Source of the DNA: Streptomyces collinus
GTDB taxonomy: Bacteria; Actinomycetota; Actinomycetes; Streptomycetales; Streptomycetaceae
Assembly (NCBI RefSeq): GCF_031348265.1
Contig: NZ_CP133771.1
Location: forward strand, 3,906,001 to 3,970,000
Direction: 5' to 3'
Length of the DNA stretch: 64,000 bases
In this document: positions 9,323 through 18,168 of the stretch, in pieces
How the letters are laid out: every line of letters begins with the position of its first letter
Position numbering within the stretch: position 1 is the first letter of the stretch
Program-made: the position numbers and the translations under genes
Notes under the pieces: model-generated
What the model was told of the DNA's origin: nothing
Database searches by the model: none
The model's input: only the letters and a program-made list of their open reading frames with translations

Positions 9323-10165
9323 CTAGCCCTTCACCGCGGAGCTGGCCACACCCTCGACGAACCAGCGCTGGAAGAACGCGAAGACGATCAGCACGGGCAG
9401 CACCAGCAACACGCCGAAGGCGAGGATCTGGCCCCAGTCCGGCGGCTGCTGGCCCTGGAAGACGCTCATCTCCAGCGGCAGCGGGCGCACGGACGGGTCG
9501 GACACCATCAGCACCGGCCACAGGAAGGAGCCCCACTGGATCAGGAAGGTGAGGATCGCGACCGAGGCGAACACCGGCCGGGACATCGGCACGATGATCG
9601 CGAAGAAGGTGCGCCAGGGCCCCGCCCCGTCCAGCCGGGCCGCCTCCTCGATGGACGTCGGGATCTTCTTGAAGAACGTGTGGAACTGGTAGATCGCGAA
9701 GGCGTTGGCGACGAACGGCAGCGCCTGGATGAACAGGGTGTTGCGCTGGCCGTTGAACATGTAGAACAGCGGCACCGCCACCGACTCGAACGGGATCAGC
9801 ATCAGCAGCAGGACGAGGGTGAACACCGCGTTCTGCCCCCGCCACTTGAGCCGCGTCAGCCCGTAGGCCGCCATCGAGTTGACGATCAGCCCGCCCGTCA
9901 CCACCACGAACGACAGCAGCACCGACACGCCCATGAACTGCCAGAAGTAGCCGGTGCTGTCGGAGTTCAGGCTGTCGAGGACGGCCGCGTAGTTGTCGAA
10001 CGAGAGGTGGGTGGGCAGGAAGCCGGACAGGCCGTTCAGGACCTCGTCGGACGGCTTGAGGCTGCCGAGGAAGAGGTAGAGCGCGGGGAGGGCGAAGACG
10101 AACGCCAGGACGCTCAGGACGGTGTAGTCGAGGACGCGGCGTACGGGCGTACGGGTCATGGCCAT
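9323..10165 (-). CDS. Carbohydrate ABC transporter permease (MalG-type)
   Basis: The 280-residue protein has six hydrophobic segments and the EAA loop IEEAARLDGAGPWRTFFAII, characteristic of CUT1 sugar ABC permeases of the MalG class. It is the third gene of a binding protein-MalF-MalG operon read leftward, 6 bp after the preceding permease. ATG 10165 was chosen. A second ATG two codons in is possible. Together with its partner it would form the membrane channel. The ATPase is not encoded nearby, consistent with sharing of the MsiK ATPase among Streptomyces CUT1 systems. Confidence 0.92.
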   Translation of the reverse strand: MAMTRTPVRRVLDYTVLSVLAFVFALPALYLFLGSLKPSDEVLNGLSGFLPTHLSFDNYAAVLDSLNSDSTGYFWQFMGVSVLLSFVVVTGGLIVNSMAAYGLTRLKWRGQNAVFTLVLLLMLIPFESVAVPLFYMFNGQRNTLFIQALPFVANAFAIYQFHTFFKKIPTSIEEAARLDGAGPWRTFFAIIVPMSRPVFASVAILTFLIQWGSFLWPVLMVSDPSVRPLPLEMSVFQGQQPPDWGQILAFGVLLVLPVLIVFAFFQRWFVEGVASSAVKG

Positions 10166-10171
10166 GGAGGG

Positions 10172-11164
10172 TCAGTCCTCGTTGTCGGGCCGGACGACGC
10201 GGCGCTGGACGATGGTCAGGGCGACGACGATCAGGAAGAACACCACCGTGACGGCCGAGGCCTGGCCGATGTTGTTCTGGTCGAAGGCCGTGGTGACGGC
10301 CTGGTACATCACCGTGCGGGTGGCGTCCTCGTCCAGGCCGCCGCCGCGGATGAGGATGTACACCTGGTCGAAGACCCGGAAGGACAGCACCGAGGTCAGC
10401 ATCGCGACGAACACGAGGGTGCCGCGGATGCCGGGCAGGGTGACGTGCCGGAACTGCTGCCAGCGCGAGGCCCGGTCCAGCTGGGAGGCCTCGTAGAGCT
10501 CGCCCGGGATCTGCTGGAGACCGGCCAGCAGGATGACCATCTGGAAGCCGACGCCCTGCCACACCGACAGCACGATGACCGAGCCCATCGCGGTGAGGCC
10601 GTCACCGAGCCAGTCGAAGGCACCCCAGTTGCCGAAACTCACCGCGTCCAGCAGCGAGTTGAGCATGCCCTGCTCGCTGCGGGCGAGGATCAGCCGCCAG
10701 ATCACGGCGACCAGCGCCATCGGGAAGACCACCGGCATGAAGAAGAAGGACCGGAACAGGCCGATGGCCTTCAGCTTGCGGTTGAGCAGGATCGCCAGCG
10801 CCAGCGCCAGGCCCGTCTGGAGCGGTACGACGACGACGGCGAAGGTCAGGTTGTTCAGCAGCGCCCGCAGGAACGGGCCGGACAGGTCGGGGTCGGTGAA
10901 CAGCCGCCGGTAGTGCTCCACGCCGAAGAAGGCGGGCTCCAGCGGCGAGCCGAGGCGGACGTTGTAGAAGGAGAGCACCACGGCGTAGCCGAACGGGATG
11001 CCGACGAAGGCGATCAGCCCGACGACGGCCGGGGCGGACATCAGCAGCCCGTGCAGCCGGTCACGGTTGCCGCGCGCGGGACGCGGGGGCTTCGCGGAGG
11101 GTGCGGACGACACGGCCTGCGCCGGGCCTCGGGCCGCGGCGTGCGCGGGTTCCACGGTTTTCAC
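10172..11164 (-). CDS. Carbohydrate ABC transporter permease (MalF-type)
   Basis: The 330-residue protein starts at GTG with AGGA upstream and has a cytoplasmic head of about 35 residues, six hydrophobic segments and the EAA loop LYEASQLDRASRWQQFRHVT that docks to the ATPase. It lies 104 bp after the binding-protein gene and 6 bp before the second permease, so the three form one transcription unit. It is the MalF-like half of the sugar channel. Confidence 0.92.
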   Translation of the reverse strand: MKTVEPAHAAARGPAQAVSSAPSAKPPRPARGNRDRLHGLLMSAPAVVGLIAFVGIPFGYAVVLSFYNVRLGSPLEPAFFGVEHYRRLFTDPDLSGPFLRALLNNLTFAVVVVPLQTGLALALAILLNRKLKAIGLFRSFFFMPVVFPMALVAVIWRLILARSEQGMLNSLLDAVSFGNWGAFDWLGDGLTAMGSVIVLSVWQGVGFQMVILLAGLQQIPGELYEASQLDRASRWQQFRHVTLPGIRGTLVFVAMLTSVLSFRVFDQVYILIRGGGLDEDATRTVMYQAVTTAFDQNNIGQASAVTVVFFLIVVALTIVQRRVVRPDNED

Positions 11165-11268
11165 GACAGGGGTCCTCTTCCCGGCGGGGCGGGCGCGGTC
11201 GGTGCGGGGCCGCGTCCTCGCGCGGCCTTGTCACCGAACGGCCCGCCCGGGCCGATGCGTCCTGCGGG

Positions 11269-12612
11269 TTACGGGATCTCGTAGCCGGCGTTGTCGGTGA
11301 AGTCCCGGTCGATGGCGCGGGCGGCCTTCTGCAGGGCTTCCTCGGGGTCGGCGCCGCCGTAGATCGAGTTCAGGGCCGTGTTGAACTTGGCGGTGACGGT
11401 GGGGTATCCGGCGGTCACCGGGCGGGTGACGGCGACGCAGGAGGAGGTGATGTCGCTGTCGCCGCACGGCTTGGCCAGCTGGTCGGCGAAGAGCTGGAGC
11501 GGGCCGCCCTCCTTGTACAGCTCGCTCTTGGCCAGCGCGGACTTGGTGGCGGGCACCGCGCCGTTGGCCTTCGTCATCGCGCCGACGTTGGTGTCGTTCA
11601 GCAGGTAGTCCAGGAAGGTGCCGGCGGCCTTGCCGTTCTTGCTGTCGGCGCCGATGCCCCAGGCCCACGAGCCCTGCCCGGCCTTGGGGCCGTTGCCGAA
11701 GTTTGGCAGCGGCAGGACAGCGAGGTCGTCACCGAGCGCCTCGCTGTAGGCGGGGTAGTTCCAGTGGCCGACCCAGCTCAGCGCCACCTTGCCCTTGGCG
11801 AAGGCGTTGCCGTCGGTGTTGGGGTCGACGTACGGCTTCCAGGACTGGAAGGTCTTCATCGCGGAGACGACCTTCGGGCTGTCCAGGGCGCCCTCCGCCT
11901 TGCCGTCCTTCAGCAGGCCGCCGCCGGCCGAGAAGACGATCGGGGAGAAGCCGAAGGTGCCCCATTCGGAGGCCAGGCCGTACTGCTCCGATATGTCGAG
12001 GACCTTGCCGTCGGAGTCCTTGCCCTTCAGTGCTTTGAGGGCCTTGCCGAACTCCTCGGCCGTCCAGGCGTCGTCCACGCTCGTCGGGTACTTCACGCCG
12101 GCCGCGTCCAGCAGCTTCTTGTTGGCGTACATGCCGAGCCCGGCGTCGAACATGCCCAGGCCGTAGTGCTTGCCGTCGATCTCGCCCTGCGCCTTGATCG
12201 CGTCGGTGGCGTTGCCGAGGGTCTTGGCGGAGACGTGGCCGTCGACCGGGGCGAGCTTGCTGTTGAAGACGAAGTTCGCCATCGTCGGGCCGTCGAACTC
12301 CAGCACGTCCGGCAGTTCGGAGGCGTCCGTGGCGGTGATGGTCTTCGTGTAGTCCTTCTCCGGTATGAGCTTCAACTCGGCCTTGACGGCCTTCTGCGAG
12401 GAGTTGAAGGACTTCACCGCGTTCTGCAGCGCGGTCGCCTCGCTCGCCTGGCCCTGGTGGGCCCAGACGCTGATGGTGCCCTTGCCGCTGCCCTTTTCGG
12501 CGGAGGTGTCGCTGCCGCCGCCCCCGCCGCCACAGGCGGCCAGCGCGGCCAGGGGCAGCAGGGCGAGGGCCGTCAGGCCCGTACGACGGTGTTTTCCGTG
12601 GCCGGTGATCAT
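11269..12612 (-). CDS. Sugar-binding lipoprotein of ABC transporter
   Basis: The 447-residue protein begins with a lipoprotein signal: basic MITGHGKHRRTG, hydrophobic core and lipobox LAAC with the lipidated Cys27, then a poly-Gly linker. The body has the family 1 extracellular solute-binding fold (GTISVWAHQGQ, LPDVLEFDGPTMANF, KVALSWVGHWN). ATG with GGAGG upstream. It would capture an oligosaccharide outside the membrane for the two permeases that follow. The neighbouring GH32-type enzyme suggests a fructose-containing sugar, by inference only. Confidence 0.92.
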   Translation of the reverse strand: MITGHGKHRRTGLTALALLPLAALAACGGGGGGSDTSAEKGSGKGTISVWAHQGQASEATALQNAVKSFNSSQKAVKAELKLIPEKDYTKTITATDASELPDVLEFDGPTMANFVFNSKLAPVDGHVSAKTLGNATDAIKAQGEIDGKHYGLGMFDAGLGMYANKKLLDAAGVKYPTSVDDAWTAEEFGKALKALKGKDSDGKVLDISEQYGLASEWGTFGFSPIVFSAGGGLLKDGKAEGALDSPKVVSAMKTFQSWKPYVDPNTDGNAFAKGKVALSWVGHWNYPAYSEALGDDLAVLPLPNFGNGPKAGQGSWAWGIGADSKNGKAAGTFLDYLLNDTNVGAMTKANGAVPATKSALAKSELYKEGGPLQLFADQLAKPCGDSDITSSCVAVTRPVTAGYPTVTAKFNTALNSIYGGADPEEALQKAARAIDRDFTDNAGYEIP

Positions 12613-12727
12613 GGTGGTGCCTCCGAGGGCGGGTGTGCGGTGGGTTCTCGGTGGGTGCGATACCGGAGGGGCCGGTGCGCGGACGGTGGGGAGGGGAGCT
12701 GAGGGGGAGCCGGGGAGGTTTGCGGGG

Positions 12728-13747
12728 CTACCGCTGCCGGCCGGTGTGCGGCGGAGCGGTGGTCTCGCGGAGGATGAAGCGGATGGGCATCTCGACGGGG
12801 CGCGGCGGCCCGGCGTCCGGTCCGTCCAGCCGCGTCAGCAGCAGCCGGGCCGCCTCCCGGCCCTGGGCCGCGACCGGCTGGGCCACGGTGGTCAGCCCGA
12901 CCACCTCGGACAGCTCGTGATCGTCGAAGCCGACCACGGAGACGTCCTCGGGGACCCTCAGCCGGTGCCGGCGCAGGGCGCGCAGCGCGCCCATCGCCAT
13001 CTCGTCGGACTGGGCGAACACGGCGGTCGGCGGATGGCGCAGCGCCAGCAGCTCGGTCATGGCCCGCTCGCCGCCCTCGACCGTGTAACCGCCGTCGGCC
13101 TCCAGGGCGGTGTCGGGCTCGATCCCGGCGTCGGCCAGCACGTCCAGGTAGCCCTGCCGCCGGTCGAGGGGCGTGGTCCAGTGCAGCGGCTCGCTGGCAC
13201 CGGAGATCATGCCGATCCGCCGGTGACCGAGGTTCACCAGGTGCCGTACGGCGCTCTCCGCGCCGCCCCGGTCGTCGATGCCGACCACCGTGAAGCCGGG
13301 CCGGGCGCCGCCGACCGTGGTCGCCAGCGGCACGCCGAGGGAGCACAGGGCGGCGGCCTCCTCCGGGTCCGGGATCAGCAGGGACAGCACGGCGTCGACC
13401 CGCTTGCGGATCGGCAGCTTGGTGAAGAAACGCTTGCGCGCCTCCGGTGAGCCGAGGTTGTACAGCAGTACGTCGTAACCGGCGGCGCTGAAGACCTTCT
13501 CGGCGGCGTCCAGCACCGTGCCGAAGAACCAGCGGCCGACGTACGGGACGACGACGCCGATGGTGTAGGTGCGTCCGCTGGCCAGGCTGGAGGCCGACCG
13601 CGACGCGGTGTAGCCCAGGTCGGCGGCGACCGCGACGATCCTGGCCCGCATCTGCTCCGACACACCCGAACGGCCGCGCAGGGCGCGGGACACGGTGGAC
13701 GCCGAGACCCCGGTGGCCTCGGCGACATCGGTGATGCTGACCGTCAC
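12728..13747 (-). CDS. LacI family transcriptional regulator
   Basis: The 339-residue protein has the LacI helix-turn-helix at residues 3-25 (SITDVAEATGVSASTVSRAL) and the periplasmic-binding-like effector domain (IGVVVPYVGRWFFGTVLDA, VVGIDDRGGAESAVRHLVN, SVVGFDDHELSEVVGLTTV). GTG start with AGGAG at good spacing. It lies upstream of the binding-protein/permease operon on the same strand and is divergent to the GH32-type gene, so it probably represses both in the absence of the sugar. A matching palindrome lies in the divergent gap. Confidence 0.93.
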   Translation of the reverse strand: MTVSITDVAEATGVSASTVSRALRGRSGVSEQMRARIVAVAADLGYTASRSASSLASGRTYTIGVVVPYVGRWFFGTVLDAAEKVFSAAGYDVLLYNLGSPEARKRFFTKLPIRKRVDAVLSLLIPDPEEAAALCSLGVPLATTVGGARPGFTVVGIDDRGGAESAVRHLVNLGHRRIGMISGASEPLHWTTPLDRRQGYLDVLADAGIEPDTALEADGGYTVEGGERAMTELLALRHPPTAVFAQSDEMAMGALRALRRHRLRVPEDVSVVGFDDHELSEVVGLTTVAQPVAAQGREAARLLLTRLDGPDAGPPRPVEMPIRFILRETTAPPHTGRQR

Positions 13748-13845
13748 GGGACGCTCCTAGATCGGGTGCACGCCGCGTGGCCGGGGGTCCGGAGCACGTC
13801 GGCGGGAGTGGGAGTGACGAGACCGTAAACCCGCTCACCTGGTTG

Positions 13846-13859
13846 CGCAAGCGTTTGCG
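13846..13859. promoter_or_regulatory. LacI-type operator
   Basis: CGCAAGCGTTTGCG is a near-perfect palindrome around a central CG, the usual LacI/GalR operator design, placed between the divergent LacI and glycosidase genes about 100 bp from each start. I saw no second copy in front of the binding-protein gene. Confidence 0.65.
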
Positions 13860-13954
13860 TTCAGATTTACTTCGGCTGACTCCCAGAGGAACTCCCCCCA
13901 GCAAGATCACAGCGCACACGTTTGAGTGCCGCTGTCGGCAGACAGGACCTGTCC

Positions 13955-15304
13955 ATGCGATACGCGCCGCCCGGCCTCTGCGTGAACGACTTCGACCTCC
14001 TGCGCCACGCGGACGGCACCTACACCGCGCTGCACCTCCAGGGCCCGTGGACGGCGGAGTTCGACCACCTGCGCATGGAGACCTCCTACGGCCGGGCCAC
14101 CTCCGCCGACCTGGTCCACTGGGAGCCGCAGGGCACGGCCTTCGGCAACGGCCTGCCGGGCAGCTTCGACCAGCAGGCGGTGTGGACCATGCACGCCTTC
14201 CCGCACGGCACCGGCATGGCGATGCTCTACACCGCCGTCTCCGGACTCACCCCGGACGGCTGGCCCCTGCAGTCGGTCGGCCTGGCGTACTCCGACCGCA
14301 CCGACGGCACCGGCTGGCGCCGGCACGGCACAGGACCGGTCGTCGAGGCGGACGGGCGCTGGTACCGCACGGGCGACCGCATGGGCTGGCGCGACCCCTT
14401 CGTCGTGCGCGACGACGAGTCCGACGGCTGGGTGATGGTGGTCTGTGCCGCCGACGCCTCCCTGCCCGTCGAGGTCAGCGGGTGCGTCGCCTGGGCGACC
14501 TCCGACGACCTGGAGCACTGGACCGTCCACCCGCCGCTCGTCTCCCCCGGCGACGTCGACGAGTTCGAGTGCCCGGTCCTGGAGCGCCTCGACGACGGCG
14601 GCTGGCTGCTGCTCGGCTCCATCGGTGCCACCCGGGGCTTCGAGGCGTGGACCGCTCCCCGCCTGCGCGGCCCGTGGACCCGCCGCGGCCCGCTCGGCCC
14701 GACGGGCGCGTACGCCCCGCGCGTCGTCACCGCCCCCGACGGCTCCCGCGTCGTGCTGCACACCACCCCGCGCCGCGTCGGCCTCAGCGACACCGGCGAA
14801 CGCTGCCGCGGCATGCTCGCCCAGCCCAAGTCCCTTGCCGTGCCCTCGGATTCGGCGCCCCGCCTGGAGTGGTGGCCGGGCCTTGAGCCCTGGCTCGGTG
14901 AGGAGACGTACGAGGCCGTCCTGCACGCGGTCGGCGACGTCGGCCTGTCCGGCCGCACCGAGATCGTCCTGCGCACGCAGACCTCCGACGCGGACCGGCC
15001 CGCGCTCACGGTCGACTGCGACGGCAAGGACCTCCGGGTCACCGGCCCCGACGGCACCTCCCTCGGCGAGACCTGCCTGCCGGAACCCGCCGCCTCGCTG
15101 CGCATCCTCACCGTCGGGGAGTACGTCGAGGTCTACGCCGACGGCGTCTTCGTCCTCACCACCCTGTGCTACTCCGGCCGCCCCGCCCCCTGGACGGCCA
15201 CCGCCGAGGGCGGGGCCCGGCCCGTCCCCGTCCGCCCCCTCCGGCTGCCGGACCCGCACCGCGACGACGCCTCGGCCGTCTGGCCCGGCCCGCCGCCGCA
15301 GTGA
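13955..15304 (+). CDS. GH32-type glycoside hydrolase
   Basis: The 449-residue protein starts at an ATG with AGGA seven bases upstream. It shows degenerate GH32 (levanase/invertase) landmarks: an NDFDLLRHADG stretch near residue 9 in place of the WMNDPNG block with its nucleophile Asp, WRDPFVVRD matching the RDP block, and FECPVLERL matching the ECP block with the acid/base Glu. A beta-sandwich-like C-terminal region follows (LRILTVGEYVEVYADGVFVL). No signal peptide is seen, so it would act in the cytosol on a fructoside imported by the neighbouring ABC system. Assignment to GH32 rather than GH68/GH43 relies on motifs only. Confidence 0.75.
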   Translation: MRYAPPGLCVNDFDLLRHADGTYTALHLQGPWTAEFDHLRMETSYGRATSADLVHWEPQGTAFGNGLPGSFDQQAVWTMHAFPHGTGMAMLYTAVSGLTPDGWPLQSVGLAYSDRTDGTGWRRHGTGPVVEADGRWYRTGDRMGWRDPFVVRDDESDGWVMVVCAADASLPVEVSGCVAWATSDDLEHWTVHPPLVSPGDVDEFECPVLERLDDGGWLLLGSIGATRGFEAWTAPRLRGPWTRRGPLGPTGAYAPRVVTAPDGSRVVLHTTPRRVGLSDTGERCRGMLAQPKSLAVPSDSAPRLEWWPGLEPWLGEETYEAVLHAVGDVGLSGRTEIVLRTQTSDADRPALTVDCDGKDLRVTGPDGTSLGETCLPEPAASLRILTVGEYVEVYADGVFVLTTLCYSGRPAPWTATAEGGARPVPVRPLRLPDPHRDDASAVWPGPPPQ

Positions 15305-15339
15305 CCTGTCCACACCCCGTCTCACCCGACGGACGACGT

Positions 15340-15376
15340 TTCGCCCAGGTTTCTGGAAACGGCTACGCTCCCCTGC
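15340..15376 (+). promoter_or_regulatory. Leaderless promoter of serC
   Basis: A TACGCT -10 box at 15364-15369 lies 7 bases before the GTG start with no Shine-Dalgarno between them. A weak TTTCGC -35-like element lies 18 bp upstream. The mRNA is predicted to begin at the start codon. Confidence 0.55.
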
Positions 15377-16495
15377 GTGGCTGAGATCCAGATTCCTGCT
15401 GACATCAAGCCCGCCGACGGTCGATTCGGCGCGGGCCCCTCCAAGGTGCGGGTGGAGGCGCTGGACGCCCTGGCCGCCACCGGCACGTCCCTGCTCGGCA
15501 CCTCCCACCGCCAGGCTCCCGTCAAGAACCTGGTCGGCCAGGTGCGCGAAGGCATCAGCGAGCTGTTCCAGCTCCCCGACGGCTACGAGGTGATCCTCGG
15601 CAACGGCGGCTCCACCGCGTTCTGGGACGTCGCGACCCACGGCCTGATCGAGAACAAGTCGCAGCACCTCAGCTTCGGCGAGTTCTCCTCCAAGTTCGCC
15701 AAGGCCGCGAAGCTCGCCCCGTGGCTGGCCGAGCCGGACGTCATCGCCGCCGACCCGGGCACCCACCCGGAGGCGGTCGCCGGAGCGGGCGTGGACGTCT
15801 ACGCGTTCACCCACAACGAGACCTCGACCGGTGTCGCCATGCCGATCAAGCGCGTGGCCGGTGCCGACGAGGGCGCCCTGGTCCTGGTGGACGCCACCTC
15901 CGGCGCCGGCGGCCTCCCCGTCGACATCGCCGAGACGGACGTCTACTACTTCGCCCCGCAGAAGTCCTTCGCCTCCGACGGCGGCCTGTGGATCGGCGTC
16001 TTCTCCCCGGCCGCGATCGAGCGCGCCGAGCGGATCCACGCGTCCGGCCGCCACGTCCCGGAGTTCTTCTCGCTGCCGACGGCGATCGACAACTCCCGCA
16101 AGAACCAGACGTACAACACCCCGGCGCTGGCCACCCTCTTCCTGCTGAACCAGCAGCTGGAGTGGATCAACGGCCAGGGCGGCCTGGACTGGTCGGTCCG
16201 GCGCACCGCCACCTCCGCCCGCACGCTGTACGGCTGGGCCGAGGACATCAAGTACGCCAGCCCGTTCGTCACCGACCCGGCCAAGCGCTCGCAGGTCATC
16301 GGCACGATCGACTTCACGGACGAGGTCGACGCGGCCGCCGTCGCCAAGGTGCTGCGCGCCAACGGCATCGTCGACACCGAGCCCTACCGCAAGCTCGGCC
16401 GCAACCAGCTGCGCGTGGCGATGTTCCCGGCGATCGACCCGGCGGACATCGAGGCGCTCACCAAGTGCGTCGACTACGTGATCGAGAAGCTCTGA
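15377..16495 (+). CDS. serC: Phosphoserine aminotransferase
   Basis: The 372-residue protein opens IQIPADIKPADGRFGAGPSKV and carries the PLP-lysine region YYFAPQKSFASDGGLW (Lys196), TSTGVAMP and NQTYNTPALATLFLLN. It matches the actinobacterial class of SerC enzymes that convert 3-phosphohydroxypyruvate plus glutamate to phosphoserine in serine biosynthesis, a cytosolic dimer. The start is GTG with no ribosome-binding site, consistent with leaderless expression. It stands alone and ends in a strong hairpin shared with the convergent imine-reductase gene. Confidence 0.95.
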   Translation: MAEIQIPADIKPADGRFGAGPSKVRVEALDALAATGTSLLGTSHRQAPVKNLVGQVREGISELFQLPDGYEVILGNGGSTAFWDVATHGLIENKSQHLSFGEFSSKFAKAAKLAPWLAEPDVIAADPGTHPEAVAGAGVDVYAFTHNETSTGVAMPIKRVAGADEGALVLVDATSGAGGLPVDIAETDVYYFAPQKSFASDGGLWIGVFSPAAIERAERIHASGRHVPEFFSLPTAIDNSRKNQTYNTPALATLFLLNQQLEWINGQGGLDWSVRRTATSARTLYGWAEDIKYASPFVTDPAKRSQVIGTIDFTDEVDAAAVAKVLRANGIVDTEPYRKLGRNQLRVAMFPAIDPADIEALTKCVDYVIEKL

Positions 16496-16510
16496 CCTTC
16501 TCGCGTACGT

Positions 16511-16550
16511 GACCGAGGGGCGCCCTGCTTATGCGGGGCGCCCCTCGGTC
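16511..16550. terminator. Bidirectional terminator after serC
   Basis: A perfect 15-bp stem, GACCGAGGGGCGCCC paired with GGGCGCCCCTCGGTC around a 10-nt loop, lies between two convergent genes. Confidence 0.9.
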
Positions 16551-16554
16551 GTGC

Positions 16555-17445
16555 TCAGGCGGCCGCGCCCCTGCCGAACACCTCGAACAGGCGGGTGAGG
16601 CTGTCCTCTTCCCCGCTCTCGGCCGCGGCCCGCCGGAACGTCCGGAGCACCGCGGCGGGCAGGTCCGGATCCACGCCCGAGTCCCGCGCCGTGTGCACGA
16701 CGTGGTCCAGGCTGGCCACGGCCATCGAGATCCGCTCGACGTCACCGGAGTGCTGCCCCGCCTCGATGCGCGGCGTGTAGAAGTCGAGGAACTGCTCCAT
16801 CCCGCCCAGCGTCCCGGCCGCGTACGGCGTGATCTCGGAGGGCTTGATGCCGTTGGCGTCGGCCAGCGCCAGCATGTGCAGCCAGGCGGTCAGCGTGGTC
16901 CAGAACAGGTCCATCTGAAGCTGGTAGTACAGCGCGGCCAGGCCCGGGTCCTCACCCCGGTAGTCGGTGCCCGTGAGGACCTTCAGGACGTCCTCGTACT
17001 GCTCGAAGAGGTCCCGGGGGCCGCTGTAGAAGGTGTCGAACTCCGCCGAGCCGATGCCGGACGGCGGTGTCTGGACTCCGCCGGTGAGGTGGCGTGCCCC
17101 GTGCCGGGCCGCCCAGGCGGCACCCTCACGGGCCCGTTCCGGGGTGTCGGAACTGAGGTTGACCAGGACCCGGCCCGCCAGCGCCGGGGCGGCGGGCTCC
17201 AGGACGGTGTACATCGCGGCGTAGTCGGTGAGGCTCAGCACGACCACCTCGCTCGCCGCCAGGGCCTCCTCGACGGTGGCGGCGCGCACCGCGCCCCTGG
17301 CCACGAGGTCGTCGGCGCGGCTCGCGGTGCGGTTCCAGACGGTGACCCGGTGGCCGGCGTCCAGGTAGGCGCCGGCCATCGCGCGGCCCATGGGGCCGAG
17401 GCCGAGGACGGTCACGGGCGGCGTGCTCACAGCGGACGGACTCAC
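16555..17445 (-). CDS. Imine reductase-like NAD(P)-dependent oxidoreductase
   Basis: The 296-residue protein has an N-terminal Rossmann motif VTVLGLGPMGRAMAGAYL and the NADPH-favouring VTVWNRTASR. Next come LTGGVQTPPSGIGSAEFD, typical of imine reductases/beta-hydroxyacid dehydrogenase relatives, and a helical C-terminal dimerisation domain. GTG start with GGGGAG six bases upstream. These enzymes reduce cyclic imines or small carbonyls and are common single genes in Streptomyces; the natural substrate is unknown. It is divergent from a TetR gene across a 126-bp gap holding two similar operators, so it is very likely controlled by that repressor. Confidence 0.85.
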   Translation of the reverse strand: MSPSAVSTPPVTVLGLGPMGRAMAGAYLDAGHRVTVWNRTASRADDLVARGAVRAATVEEALAASEVVVLSLTDYAAMYTVLEPAAPALAGRVLVNLSSDTPERAREGAAWAARHGARHLTGGVQTPPSGIGSAEFDTFYSGPRDLFEQYEDVLKVLTGTDYRGEDPGLAALYYQLQMDLFWTTLTAWLHMLALADANGIKPSEITPYAAGTLGGMEQFLDFYTPRIEAGQHSGDVERISMAVASLDHVVHTARDSGVDPDLPAAVLRTFRRAAAESGEEDSLTRLFEVFGRGAAA

Positions 17446-17494
17446 AGAGATCTCCCCGAGGACGACGGAACGAAGACGACTGGAACGAACACAA

Positions 17495-17512
17495 CTAGAA
17501 CGAACGCTCTAT
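17495..17512. promoter_or_regulatory. Second (imperfect) TetR operator
   Basis: CTAGAACGAACGCTCTAT matches the perfect operator at 17537-17554 in 15 of 18 positions. It lies about 50 bp upstream of the imine-reductase start. Confidence 0.7.
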
Positions 17513-17536
17513 CCAGAGAGGAACCTAGCACAGCGA

Positions 17537-17554
17537 CTAGAGCGATCGCTCTAG
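17537..17554. promoter_or_regulatory. TetR operator (perfect 18-bp palindrome)
   Basis: CTAGAGCGATCGCTCTAG is fully palindromic and sits immediately upstream of a TAGAGT -10 box (17560-17565) that is 6 bases from the GTG start of the tetR gene. Binding would block the leaderless tetR promoter, as expected for autorepression. Confidence 0.8.
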
Positions 17555-17571
17555 CTCGGTAGAGTGGTGGC

Positions 17572-18168
17572 GTGAAGACCAACGCCCCGCACGACCTCGC
17601 GACCGCCGGCACCCGTGAACGGATCGTCCGTACGGCCTCCCGCCTGATGCAGCGCCAGGGCTACGAGGGCACGGGCATCAAGCAGATCTCCCGCGAGGCC
17701 GGGGCGACGCTCGGCTCGGTCTACCACTTCTTCCCGGGCGGAAAGCAGGAGCTCGGAGCGGCCGCCGTACGCCTCGGCGACGAGGAGTTCACCGCGTTGC
17801 TGCGCGAGACGCTCGACGCGGAGCCGGAACCGGAGAAGGCGCTGCCCGCCCTCGCCGCCTCTCTCGCCCAAGGGCTGCGCGACTCCGGCTGGCTCGACGG
17901 CTGCCCGGTCACCTCCACCGTCGTGGGCACGGCATCCGGCGCCCCCGGCATCCGGCAGGCCGCCGCCGAGGCGTTCGCCCGCTGGCGTTCGGTCGTCGCC
18001 GAGAGCCTGGTCGCGGCGGGCTTCGCCGCCGAGGACGCCGTCGACCTGTCCCACACGGTGATCGCCACCCTGGAAGGCGCCGAACTGGCCTCTCAAGTGG
18101 CCCGCAGCGAGGCTCCCTTGGAGGCGGCGGGGCGCCATCTGGCGCGGCTGGTGGCCTCGTACCGCTAG
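17572..18168 (+). CDS. TetR family repressor (LmrA/YxaF type)
   Basis: The 198-residue protein has a TetR helix-turn-helix at about residues 15-60 (RERIVRTASRLMQRQGYEG, GSVYHFFPGGKQELG). Its C-terminal domain is of the LmrA/YxaF class, with GWLDGCPVTSTVVGTA, which often senses small drug-like ligands or flavonoids. The GTG start lacks a ribosome-binding site and follows a -10 box by 6 nt. It is divergent from the imine reductase, and its own stop shares a CTAG with the convergent gene on the right. Confidence 0.92.
   Translation: MKTNAPHDLATAGTRERIVRTASRLMQRQGYEGTGIKQISREAGATLGSVYHFFPGGKQELGAAAVRLGDEEFTALLRETLDAEPEPEKALPALAASLAQGLRDSGWLDGCPVTSTVVGTASGAPGIRQAAAEAFARWRSVVAESLVAAGFAAEDAVDLSHTVIATLEGAELASQVARSEAPLEAAGRHLARLVASYR

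Noticed and set aside
9188..11284. Very long plus-strand open frame across the sugar permease genes
   Set aside because: It is antisense to two clear ABC permeases with conserved motifs; its translation is low-complexity Arg/His/Gly/Gln text, as expected in GC-rich shadows.
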